NCBI GenBank assembly: GCA_000403495.2
Contig: KE159819.1
Location: 76,020 to 113,766 of the forward strand
DNA length: 37,747 nt
Direction of reading: 5' to 3'
Source: Lachnospiraceae bacterium 10-1
Lineage (GTDB): Bacteria > Bacillota > Clostridia > Lachnospirales > Lachnospiraceae
A program made the translations under genes and the position numbers. Below the pieces are notes generated by a model, which saw only the letters and a program-made list of their open reading frames with translations, made no database searches and was not told the origin of the DNA. The number at the start of each line of letters is the position of its first letter. Positions within the stretch are counted from its first letter, which is position 1. Shown one piece after another: positions 7,599 to 15,948 of this stretch.

Positions 7599-9704
7599 AT
7601 GAGGGAAGAAGTAAAAAGACCAGCGCCAATTCATTTAAAAGAAGGAGAACTGCTGGGCAAGCTGCCTGAAAAAATAGGAAATGTGACTTTAAATTATAAG
7701 TTTTATCCGGGAGAGGATTTTTATAGCGACGGTGTGATTGAAGATGAAATATTGAAGATTGTGAAGGATGCTTCCAGGGTGGAATATCTTTCTATTATAG
7801 AGGAGCGAAAAAGCTGGCCTGTTTTATACCATTTATCACCTCTTAGGGGAAATATTGTAGACTGGCTTCCTATAAAACCCGGAGATAAAGTGCTGGAAAT
7901 AGGCTCTGGCTGCGGTGCGATCACGGACAAGCTTTCTGAAAAGGCAAAAAATGTTACCTGTGTGGACCTGTCTGCCAAAAGAAGCCATATCAATGCATAT
8001 AGAAATCAGGATAAAGATAATATTGAAATTTTTGTTGGGAATTTTGCAGATATAGAACCTTCCCTTGATAATGATTATGATTTTGCCTGTATGATAGGTG
8101 TGTTTGAATATGGACAGTCCTATATTGCGTCAAAGACACCGTATGAAGATTTTCTTAATATAATGAGAAAACATGTTAAAAATAACGGACGTATTGTTAT
8201 TGCAATTGAAAACAAATTTGGCCTTAAATATTGGGCGGGGTGTAAGGAAGATCATCTGGGCACTTATTTTTCCGGTTTGGAAGGGTATCCTGATGGCGGA
8301 AGTGCGCGTACATTTACCCGTTCCGGCTTAGAGAGAATATTTAAAAAATGTGGTGTGGAAAACTATTCTTTTTACTACCCTTATCCTGATTATAAGTTTC
8401 CTACTGCAATTTATTCAGATAAGCGCTTGCCTGATTCAGGTGAACTGACAGATAACATCCGTAATTTTGACAGAGACAGAATGGTACTTTTTAATGAAAA
8501 GTACGTGTTTGATGGTATTACAAAGGATCATTTATTTGATGTATTCTCTAATTCCTATTTGGTTGTGATTGGTGAAGACACCAATATAGATTATGTAAAA
8601 TATTCCAATGACAGGGCTGTGGATTTTGCATTAAGGACGGAGATTTTAGATACGCCTAAGGGGCGTGTAGTGCATAAGGTGCCTTTAAGCGGGGAAGCAA
8701 AAGAACATATTAAAAGCATGAAAAAATCTTATGAGCTTTTAAAGAAACGCTATGAAGGAAGCAGCCTTTTAATTAATCCCTGTGAAATTTCAGCAGATGG
8801 TTCATATGCAGAATTTCCTTTTGAAAAGGGAATTACACTGGAAGTGCTTTTGGACGAGTGCCTGGATGAGAACGACATGGAAGGGTTTTATAAGTTATTT
8901 GACCGGTATTTGGAATTAATCTCTTATGGAGAAGAATGTCAGGTGACAGATTATGACCTTATTTTTGCCAATATCCTGGTAGATGGTGATACCTGGACAG
9001 TAATTGATTATGAATGGACTGTGGAAAAGCAGATTCCAACCTCAGAAATTGCATTCAGGGCCCTTTATTGCTATGTTTTGGAAGAAGAAAAACGAAATAA
9101 ATTAAATCTGGATTTATTAATTAGCAAAATGGGGATTACTCAGCAGGAGGCAGAAGACTATAGGGAGAAGGAAAGCCGCTTTCAGAAGCAGGTTACCGGA
9201 AAACGCCGCTCTATGGGAGAAATCAGGGCATCCCTCGGCACTTACTGCGTTGATCCAAAAGAGTTAATGGAACATCATTTGCAGAAAATACTGGATCAGA
9301 GAATTCAGGTTTATTATGACAGAGGAAATGGGTTTAGTGAGGAAGATTCCTTTTACCTGCCAGATGTATACACAGAGAAGTACCTGATTGAGGCGGACAT
9401 TTTTGTGGATGGTAATGTGAAAACATTAAGGATAGATCCGGCAGACCGTGCCTGCATGGTTAAAATTCTGGAAATAAGCATGAATGGAAAGGCTGTCCCT
9501 CTTCAAAAAAAGTATATTGAGACCAATGGAAAGGCTGTAAAGGCCGGTTCTTATATTTTTGACACTGCGGATCCTAATATCAGCATTAAAGTGACAGAAC
9601 TTCCAATGGCTGGTGAGAATACTTTGTCTCTTAAAATGAAGCTGATACCCATGCCGGAAGATATGGCTCAGGATATGATGGGTGCCGTGAAACGATTTTT
9701 TTAA
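7599..9704 (+). CDS. SAM methyltransferase plus kinase-like protein, possible glycan chain terminator (WbdD-like architecture)
   Basis: A 701-residue protein with three parts. Residues about 75-270 form a class I SAM methyltransferase, with the SAM-binding glycines in VLEIGSGCGAITD (98-110), VDLS at 122-125 and the MIGVFEYG strand at 165-172. Residues about 340-495 look like an aminoglycoside-phosphotransferase or protein-kinase fold: a lysine in RVVHKVPL (K360) followed by a helix starting EAKEHI, then D-x-x-x-x-N (D453, N458) in DLIFANILVDG and D470 in VIDYEW. Residues about 570-701 are probably a beta-rich accessory domain. WbdD in E. coli O8/O9a caps O-antigen with the same two activities beside Wzm/Wzt. 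The gene begins 17 bp after the ATPase gene. The domain calls are moderately firm; the capping role is inferred. Confidence 0.7.
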   Translation: MREEVKRPAPIHLKEGELLGKLPEKIGNVTLNYKFYPGEDFYSDGVIEDEILKIVKDASRVEYLSIIEERKSWPVLYHLSPLRGNIVDWLPIKPGDKVLEIGSGCGAITDKLSEKAKNVTCVDLSAKRSHINAYRNQDKDNIEIFVGNFADIEPSLDNDYDFACMIGVFEYGQSYIASKTPYEDFLNIMRKHVKNNGRIVIAIENKFGLKYWAGCKEDHLGTYFSGLEGYPDGGSARTFTRSGLERIFKKCGVENYSFYYPYPDYKFPTAIYSDKRLPDSGELTDNIRNFDRDRMVLFNEKYVFDGITKDHLFDVFSNSYLVVIGEDTNIDYVKYSNDRAVDFALRTEILDTPKGRVVHKVPLSGEAKEHIKSMKKSYELLKKRYEGSSLLINPCEISADGSYAEFPFEKGITLEVLLDECLDENDMEGFYKLFDRYLELISYGEECQVTDYDLIFANILVDGDTWTVIDYEWTVEKQIPTSEIAFRALYCYVLEEEKRNKLNLDLLISKMGITQQEAEDYREKESRFQKQVTGKRRSMGEIRASLGTYCVDPKELMEHHLQKILDQRIQVYYDRGNGFSEEDSFYLPDVYTEKYLIEADIFVDGNVKTLRIDPADRACMVKILEISMNGKAVPLQKKYIETNGKAVKAGSYIFDTADPNISIKVTELPMAGENTLSLKMKLIPMPEDMAQDMMGAVKRFF

Positions 9705-9718
9705 ACGGAGGGGTGGCA

Positions 9719-11842
9719 GTGCTGTTTTTAAAGAAAAAAATCAAACAATTATTGATAAAACGACAACGAATATTGTATGAAAAAAGGGTATCAGCTCAAA
9801 ATCTGACCTATCATGAATGGATTAGTCAACAAGAAAAAAATATAAAAAAAGACAATTTTCTACTGGAAGAAAATGGAAATTTTCTGACAAATGATTTAGA
9901 AACGGTTGTTAATGATGGGAATAAAATCGAAAATGAAAGAAATAATTCAAAAAAAGCCGTATTATGCAGATCGTTTTATTCCTTTGACTTAAGTATTTCT
10001 GACGGAACTACGATAACTTTGATAACATTATATAAAGGAAAAGTAAGCGATATTGCGAAAACCTTGATTTGCAAACAATTTTTGGATCATAAAAATACAA
10101 TTTTGGTCTATGGTGATGAGGACATCAAAGAAAATGATGTGAGGAAAAATCCCTGGTTTAAACCGGACTGGTCTCCTGACAGGTTTTTATCCTGCTTTTA
10201 CTTTGGAGGAATTGTTGCAGTCAGAAAGGAAGCCCTTCTGGAAGCATATGCTGTTTGTAAGGAAAAAGACATATTAAATAACAGAAGTTATGTAAATTGG
10301 GAAAAGCTCTATTTTCTTTTATTTGAACTGTTGAAACTGCATCATGCATTTGAAAAGGGACATGAAAAATCTCAAATACCAGTTTGCCATATTCCCCAGA
10401 TATTGTTTCACAGCAAAAAAAATGGTTATGTTCAAATAAAAGATTATAAGCTTCCTGATGAGGCAGTAAGGGAAATAAAAGAGGAGACGGAGCAGCTGAT
10501 TTCCATTATTATTCCCTCTAAGGATAATGTGGATGTGCTTTTTAACTGTCTTGATTCCCTGATTGGGCGGACAGTTACTAAATATAGATACGAGATCATT
10601 TTGGTGGATAATGGAAGTAAGGAAGAAAACCAAATCAAAATCAGGGAAAAAGCAGAGGAATATGGCTCCAAAAGGGTAAATGTAAATGCAGGATTTCAAA
10701 AAATAAAATATTTATATGAAGTTATGGAATTCAATTTTTCCAGAATGTGTAATAAAGGGACAGAGGCGGCAGAAGGCGGAATCCTATTATTTTTAAATGA
10801 TGATATGGAAATCATCTCTTCAGGCTGGCTGGACCTGCTTGCCAGGAAAGCGGTGCTTCCTTACGCCGGCGCTGTAGGAGCAAAGCTTTTGTACCCTGAA
10901 TCTGATAAAATTCAGCATGCAGGAATCACAAACCTGCGGGTGGGGCCTGCACATAAGCTGCAGTTTTTAAGCGATGAAAAGGTGCATTATTTTGGAATGA
11001 ACAGAGGCGTTCACAATATGCTGGCTGTTACAGGCGCCTGTCTGATGGTAAAAAGAAAGGTATTTTCAGAAGCAGGCGGATTTTATGAAGGTCTGGCAGT
11101 GGCCTTTAATGATGTGGATCTTTGTTATACTATATATGAGAAGGGCTATTATAATATAGTAAGAAATGATGTAATTCTTTATCATCATGAATCCTTAAGC
11201 CGGGGAAAAGATGGGGAATCTGAAAAAAAGCAGCTTCGTCTGCTTAAGGAAAAGGACATACTCTATGAAAGGCATCAGGATATTTATGGAAAAGATCCCT
11301 TTTATCATCCGTATCTTACTACCGATATGTTGGAATCAGAGTACTCTCCCCGGTACAGGTATCAGGTGACGCTGGATATGCCCTGGTCTGTTGTGGAAAA
11401 AGATGCTGGCAGTGTGAAAAATGCAAAGGAAGATCAGTGTCTTGTAGTAGGGATGGAATGCGCTATGGATATTTACAAATGGCAGTATGGCGTTTCTCCT
11501 GAAAAAGGTAAGGTGAAAGTAAAGACAGAGGACATGGGATATTATTTTCAGGGATATTCTTTTGTTGTCGGATCGGATAACGCCTGTTATAAAAAGAGAT
11601 TGCTGCTAAAAAATCAGGAAAACGGGCAGGTTTGGCTGATTCCTGTGGAGGATAGATACAGACAGGATATAAAAAATAATTTGAAGGATCAGCTCAACGT
11701 AGACCTGACTGGATTTGCCGGAAAAATGAGGAAAAGAGAAATTCCTGCCGGCGTATATCAGTTCGGCATGCTGGCTGAAGATACCTGCTCCAGACAAAAA
11801 CTGGTAAATTGGAGTAACTGGGTGATACAGGTTGAAAAATAA
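9719..11842 (+). CDS. Large glycosyltransferase: degenerate GT-A half plus intact GT2 domain
   Basis: The start is GTG 9719, with GGAGG at 9707-9711 seven bases upstream; GTG 9713 would sit on top of that site. The 707-residue protein contains, at about residues 100-220, only the second half of a GT2 fold (YGDEDIKEND then WFKPDWSPDRF). A complete GT2 domain follows at about 258-500, with ISIIIPSKDN, ILVDNGS, the metal-binding LFLNDDME and FNDVDLCYTIYEKGY. The C-terminal 150 residues look like a beta-sandwich accessory domain. GT2 enzymes transfer sugars from nucleotide donors; the donor and linkage cannot be read from the sequence. The gene begins 14 bp after the methyltransferase/kinase gene. 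Confidence 0.85.
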   Translation: MLFLKKKIKQLLIKRQRILYEKRVSAQNLTYHEWISQQEKNIKKDNFLLEENGNFLTNDLETVVNDGNKIENERNNSKKAVLCRSFYSFDLSISDGTTITLITLYKGKVSDIAKTLICKQFLDHKNTILVYGDEDIKENDVRKNPWFKPDWSPDRFLSCFYFGGIVAVRKEALLEAYAVCKEKDILNNRSYVNWEKLYFLLFELLKLHHAFEKGHEKSQIPVCHIPQILFHSKKNGYVQIKDYKLPDEAVREIKEETEQLISIIIPSKDNVDVLFNCLDSLIGRTVTKYRYEIILVDNGSKEENQIKIREKAEEYGSKRVNVNAGFQKIKYLYEVMEFNFSRMCNKGTEAAEGGILLFLNDDMEIISSGWLDLLARKAVLPYAGAVGAKLLYPESDKIQHAGITNLRVGPAHKLQFLSDEKVHYFGMNRGVHNMLAVTGACLMVKRKVFSEAGGFYEGLAVAFNDVDLCYTIYEKGYYNIVRNDVILYHHESLSRGKDGESEKKQLRLLKEKDILYERHQDIYGKDPFYHPYLTTDMLESEYSPRYRYQVTLDMPWSVVEKDAGSVKNAKEDQCLVVGMECAMDIYKWQYGVSPEKGKVKVKTEDMGYYFQGYSFVVGSDNACYKKRLLLKNQENGQVWLIPVEDRYRQDIKNNLKDQLNVDLTGFAGKMRKREIPAGVYQFGMLAEDTCSRQKLVNWSNWVIQVEK

Positions 11843-11849
11843 ATTTTTA

Positions 11850-11866
11850 TTGACAAATATATTTGT
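11850..11866. promoter_or_regulatory. 14-bp perfect palindrome overlapping a TTGACA box
   Basis: The palindrome 11853-11866 (ACAAATATATTTGT) lies in the 74-bp gap between two glycosyltransferase genes and overlaps TTGACA at 11850-11855. No convincing -10 box sits 16-18 bp further on, so a promoter is uncertain; an operator or chance AT-rich symmetry is possible. Confidence 0.25.
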
Positions 11867-11916
11867 AAGGCAGATGTTGTGCCTGTGCCACAAGGTTTTC
11901 AGGTTTAGAGAAAGGC

Positions 11917-13905
11917 ATGGTTATTCATATGGAACAGGAAATGAACTATCAAGAGGCGTATGAAAAAGAACATTTAAGAAATGCGGATTTAGCAGGAAGA
12001 GTGGCGGATTTAGAGGCAAGGTGCGATGACCTAACCTTTAAGCTGAACAGAATTAAAAATAATCCTTTGTGGAAAATGTCTGCTCCCTTACGCCGATGTA
12101 TGCATTTTGTGATCCGTCAGAAGGACAGAATAAAAAACTGTGGAAATTTAAAGGGAATTATAGCAAAAATAAAATATAAAAAAATTGAACGTCAGGCAAT
12201 GGGCAGTTACGGAAGCAGCAGCTTTCCCACACCGGAGGAAGCCAAAAGACAAAGGGAAGAAAAATTTACAAGGATGCCTAAAATCAGCATTTTGGTGCCT
12301 CTTTATAATACACCGGAAAATTTCCTTCGTGAAATGATTGAATCGGTAACCAGCCAGACCTATGAAAATTGGGAATTATGTCTGGCGGACGGTTCCGATA
12401 AAGAGCATGATCTTGTGGCTGAAACGATAGCTGAATATAAAAAAAAGGATGAGGCTTCTGGTAAAAGCGGCAGAATTCTCTACCAAAAGCTGAAAAAAAA
12501 TGAAGGAATCTCGGGAAATACAAATCAGTGCCTGGCTATGGCAACAGGTGAATATATTGGGCTTTTTGACCATGACGACATTCTCCATCCCAGTGTTTTG
12601 TATGAATATGTGAAGGTGATCAACGAACAACAGGCAGATTACATATACTGCGATGAAACCACCTTTAAAAGCGGGGATATTAACAAAATGCTGACCATGC
12701 ATTTTAAGCCGGATTATGCCATTGATAACCTGCGGGCAAACAATTATATCTGTCATTTCAGCGTTTTTGCCAGAAAACTTTTAGACGGTACGGAGCTGTT
12801 CCGTCCCAGATTTGACGGAAGTCAGGATCATGATATGATTCTGCGGCTTACGGACAGGGCGGAAAAAGTGGTACATGTTCCTAAGCTGATGTATTATTGG
12901 CGTTCTCATGCAGGCAGTACGGCGGCCGGTATTGATGCAAAGCCTTATGCGGTGGAAGCCGCAAAGGGAGCAGTGGCAGACCACTTAAAAAGACATGGTT
13001 TTGAGCATTTTCAGATCAGCTCCACCAGAGCCTTTGATACTATTTTTAAGATCCGCTATCAGATCATCGGCAGTCCGAAGATTTCTATTGTGATTGCAAA
13101 TAAAGACCATAAGGAAGATTTAAAGAGATGCATTACATCTATTTTGGAAAAATCCACTTATGAAAATTATGAAATTATTGTTGTGGAAAACAACAGTACC
13201 CAGCAGGAAATCTTTGATTATTATGAGGAATTGAAAGAAAATGAAAAAATCAGGGTACTTACCTATGAGGGGGAATTTAATTATTCGGCTGTAAATAATT
13301 TAGGGGTGGCGAATGCAAATGGAGAATATATTTTACTTCTTAACAATGACACTCAGGTAATTACGGTCAACTGGATGGAAGAACTGCTTATGTATGCCCA
13401 GCGTGAAGACGTGGGAGCAGTGGGGGCAAAACTTTATTATGCCGACAAAACCATCCAGCATGCAGGGGTAGTACTTGGACTGGGTGCTCACAGAACAGCA
13501 GGACACAGCCATTATAAACAGCACAGGGACAATTTAGGCTACATGGGCAGGCTCTGTTACGCCCAGAACGTTTCTGCAGTTACCGGCGCATGTCTTTTGG
13601 TGAAAAAAGCCTTATTTGAGGAAGCCGGCAGACTGGATGAGTCCTTTGCAGTATCTTTAAATGACGTGGATTTCTGCTTGAAACTAAGGGAAAAGGGCTA
13701 TTTAAATGTGTTTACGCCTTTTGCCGAATTGTATCATTTTGAATCTATATCCAGAGGCCTTGATGATAACGGAGAAAAGGCGCGCAGATATAACAAAGAA
13801 TCGGAGCGGTTCAGGGAAAAGTGGAAGGATGTGCTTAAAGCAGGCGATCCCTATTACAATGCAAATTTTTCTCTGGACAGAAGTGACTTTGCTTTGAAAA
13901 TATAG
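11917..13905 (+). CDS. Tandem two-domain GT2 glycosyltransferase
   Basis: A 662-residue protein with an N-terminal coiled coil (about residues 12-50), a family linker (NPLWKMSAPLRR), and two full GT2 domains. Domain one spans about 121-350 (KISILVPLYN, LFDHDDILHP, YCDETTF). Domain two spans about 387-640 (KISIVIANKD, IVVENNST, LLNNDTQV, SLNDVDFCLKLREKGY). Both keep the nucleotide-binding and metal-binding acidic motifs, so both may be active and could add two sugars or alternate linkages in a repeat unit. In-frame ATGs at 11917, 11929 and 11941 are possible starts and none has an ideal SD; AAAGG is at 11911-11915. Substrates are not known. Confidence 0.88.
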   Translation: MVIHMEQEMNYQEAYEKEHLRNADLAGRVADLEARCDDLTFKLNRIKNNPLWKMSAPLRRCMHFVIRQKDRIKNCGNLKGIIAKIKYKKIERQAMGSYGSSSFPTPEEAKRQREEKFTRMPKISILVPLYNTPENFLREMIESVTSQTYENWELCLADGSDKEHDLVAETIAEYKKKDEASGKSGRILYQKLKKNEGISGNTNQCLAMATGEYIGLFDHDDILHPSVLYEYVKVINEQQADYIYCDETTFKSGDINKMLTMHFKPDYAIDNLRANNYICHFSVFARKLLDGTELFRPRFDGSQDHDMILRLTDRAEKVVHVPKLMYYWRSHAGSTAAGIDAKPYAVEAAKGAVADHLKRHGFEHFQISSTRAFDTIFKIRYQIIGSPKISIVIANKDHKEDLKRCITSILEKSTYENYEIIVVENNSTQQEIFDYYEELKENEKIRVLTYEGEFNYSAVNNLGVANANGEYILLLNNDTQVITVNWMEELLMYAQREDVGAVGAKLYYADKTIQHAGVVLGLGAHRTAGHSHYKQHRDNLGYMGRLCYAQNVSAVTGACLLVKKALFEEAGRLDESFAVSLNDVDFCLKLREKGYLNVFTPFAELYHFESISRGLDDNGEKARRYNKESERFREKWKDVLKAGDPYYNANFSLDRSDFALKI

Positions 13906-13944
13906 GAAGACTATGGTAAGATATACAAAGAATAAAAAATTGAT

Positions 13945-14082
13945 AACAAGGAGGCTAAATCCGGCACAGCTTGCTGGGCATTGCTCCATGCAAGGGCAGT
14001 CGCATTTTGCTTCACAAAACAAGGAGGCTAAATCCTCTGCTCCTGCAAGGGCAGTCGCATTTTGCTTCACAAAACAAGGAGG
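13945..14082 (+). repeat. Direct repeats each carrying an AAGGAGG Shine-Dalgarno
   Basis: An 18-bp block starting AACAAGGAGG occurs at 13945-13962 and 14018-14035, and its first ten bases again at 14073-14082, where it is the real ribosome site of the mutase gene. A 39-bp stretch (13989-14027) is repeated without change at 14044-14082. The unit lengths are 73 and 55 bp, differing by an internal 18-bp indel. The 183-bp gap between the two genes consists mostly of this repeat. Confidence 0.9.
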
Positions 14083-14088
14083 ATTGGT

Positions 14089-15810
14089 ATGGACTACAAA
14101 AAACAGTATGATTTTTGGCTGGAAGATGCGTACTTTGATGACAAGACAAAAGAAGAACTGCGTGGAATTGCAGGAGATGAAAAAGAAATAGAAGACCGTT
14201 TTTATAAAGAGCTTGAATTTGGTACTGGAGGTCTTAGAGGCGTCATTGGCGCTGGAACCAACCGCATGAATATTTACACGGTAAGAAAGGCAACACAAGG
14301 ACTTGCAAATTATATTATCAGTCAGGGTGGAAAGGACAGAGGCGTTGCCATTGCCTATGATTCCAGAAGGATGTCTCCTGAGTTTGCAGATGAAGCGGCG
14401 CTTTGCCTTGCGGCAAACGGAATTAAGGCTTATGTGTTTGATGCACTCCGCCCTACTCCCGAGCTTTCCTTTGCACTTCGTACCTTGGGCTGCATTTCAG
14501 GTATTGTGATTACCGCAAGCCATAATCCTCCGGAATATAACGGATATAAGGCATACTGGGAAGATGGCGCCCAGGTTACAGCGCCTAAAGACAAAGAAAT
14601 TATTGAAGAAGTTAAGAAGGTTACGGATTATCATCAGGTAAAGACAATGGACAAAGCCAAGGCTTTGGAAGAAGGACTTTATCAGGTAATTGGAAAAGAA
14701 ATTGATGATGCTTATATGGTGGAACTGAAAAAACAGATTATTCATCCTGAAATCATCAAAGAGGTGGCAGATGATATACGAATCGTATATTCACCTTTCC
14801 ACGGAACCGGGAATGTGCCGGTTAGAAGGATACTTTCCGAGCTGGGCTTTAAACATGTGTATGTAGTTCCTGAGCAGGAGCTGCCGGATCCTGATTTTAC
14901 CACATTAGACTACCCCAATCCGGAAGATCCCAAAGCATTTATCCTTGCTCTTAAGCTGGCAAAAGAGAAAAATGCGGATATTGTACTTGCAACAGATCCT
15001 GATGCAGACAGACTTGGCATTTATGCTTTAGATAAAGCTTCTGGCGAGTATATTCCTTTTACAGGAAATATGTCTGGCATGCTGATTGCAGAATATATCT
15101 TAAAAGAAAGAACTGCTACCGGAAAAATGCCTGAAAATCCGGCACTGGTAACTACCATTGTTACCACCAATATGGCATCAGCCATTGCAAGAGATTATAA
15201 TGTAAAATTTATAGAGGTACTTACAGGCTTTAAATACATAGGAGAGCAGATTAAGCTGTTTGAGCAGACCGGTTCCAACAATTATGTATTTGGCCTTGAA
15301 GAAAGCTATGGCTGTCTTGCAGGCACACATGCAAGGGACAAGGACGCGGTGGTTGCGGTTATGTGCCTGTGCGAAGTGGCTGCATGGTGTAAGAAAAATG
15401 GAATCACCGTGTGGGATCAGATGCTGAAACTGTATGAAAAATACGGTTATTTTAAGGAAACTCAGTACGCCATCACATTAAAGGGAATCGACGGCTCCAG
15501 ACAAATTGCGGAAATGATGGATAAATTAAGAAGCAATCCGCCTAAGAGCTTTGGAGAGCTGACTGTAAAGGAATTAAGGGACTACGACAAGGATGTGACA
15601 AAGAATATGGCCACTGGCGAAGAGACTCCTACCGGACTGCCAAAATCAAATGTGCTGTATTTTGATCTTACCAATGATTCATGGTGCTGCGCACGCCCTT
15701 CAGGTACGGAGCCCAAAATTAAATTTTATATGGGAGTGAAAGGAAGCAGTCTTTCGGATGCTCAGGATAAGGTAGAAAAGCTTACGGAAGCATTGAAATC
15801 TTATCTTTAA
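14089..15810 (+). CDS. pgcA: Phosphoglucomutase/phosphomannomutase family protein
   Basis: A 573-residue alpha-D-phosphohexomutase, which interconverts hexose-6-phosphate and hexose-1-phosphate and so can supply glucose-1-phosphate to RfbA. The phosphoserine loop TASHNPPEYNGYK, the metal loop DPDADRLGI, the sugar loop GLEESYG and the phosphate-binding RPSGTEPKIKFY are all present in the order expected for the PgcA/PGM2-like branch. The start is ATG 14089 with AAGGAGG six bases upstream; an in-frame TTG at 14062 has no such site. The gene sits in the middle of the polysaccharide locus, which supports a role in sugar-nucleotide supply. Whether glucose or mannose phosphate is preferred cannot be told from the sequence. 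Confidence 0.93.
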   Translation: MDYKKQYDFWLEDAYFDDKTKEELRGIAGDEKEIEDRFYKELEFGTGGLRGVIGAGTNRMNIYTVRKATQGLANYIISQGGKDRGVAIAYDSRRMSPEFADEAALCLAANGIKAYVFDALRPTPELSFALRTLGCISGIVITASHNPPEYNGYKAYWEDGAQVTAPKDKEIIEEVKKVTDYHQVKTMDKAKALEEGLYQVIGKEIDDAYMVELKKQIIHPEIIKEVADDIRIVYSPFHGTGNVPVRRILSELGFKHVYVVPEQELPDPDFTTLDYPNPEDPKAFILALKLAKEKNADIVLATDPDADRLGIYALDKASGEYIPFTGNMSGMLIAEYILKERTATGKMPENPALVTTIVTTNMASAIARDYNVKFIEVLTGFKYIGEQIKLFEQTGSNNYVFGLEESYGCLAGTHARDKDAVVAVMCLCEVAAWCKKNGITVWDQMLKLYEKYGYFKETQYAITLKGIDGSRQIAEMMDKLRSNPPKSFGELTVKELRDYDKDVTKNMATGEETPTGLPKSNVLYFDLTNDSWCCARPSGTEPKIKFYMGVKGSSLSDAQDKVEKLTEALKSYL

Positions 15811-15859
15811 ATAAAAAACGACAGGTGAAAAGGACTGGAAATTTTAACCTGTGTATTTG

Positions 15860-15890
15860 GAATCGTCCTGCCTTAGCAGGACGATTCTTG
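15860..15890 (+). terminator. Hairpin after the phosphosugar mutase
   Basis: A perfect 12-bp stem (15860-15871 with 15876-15887) has a 4-nt loop and is followed by only a short T-rich tail. It probably acts as a terminator or transcript-end stabiliser between the mutase and the next glycosyltransferase. Confidence 0.55.
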
Positions 15891-15948
15891 GATTATACAC
15901 AAGTAGGGCAATATGGCAGGCAGCGCTCGCCATATGCATGGGGGTAAA

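Noticed and set aside
13913-14191. 92-codon + frame right after the glycosyltransferase
   Set aside because: It reads through the intergenic repeats into the mutase gene in a wrong frame.
13702-14298. 198-codon minus-strand frame across the repeat region
   Set aside because: It overlaps the ends of two well-supported + strand genes and runs through the SD repeats; the protein resembles no family.
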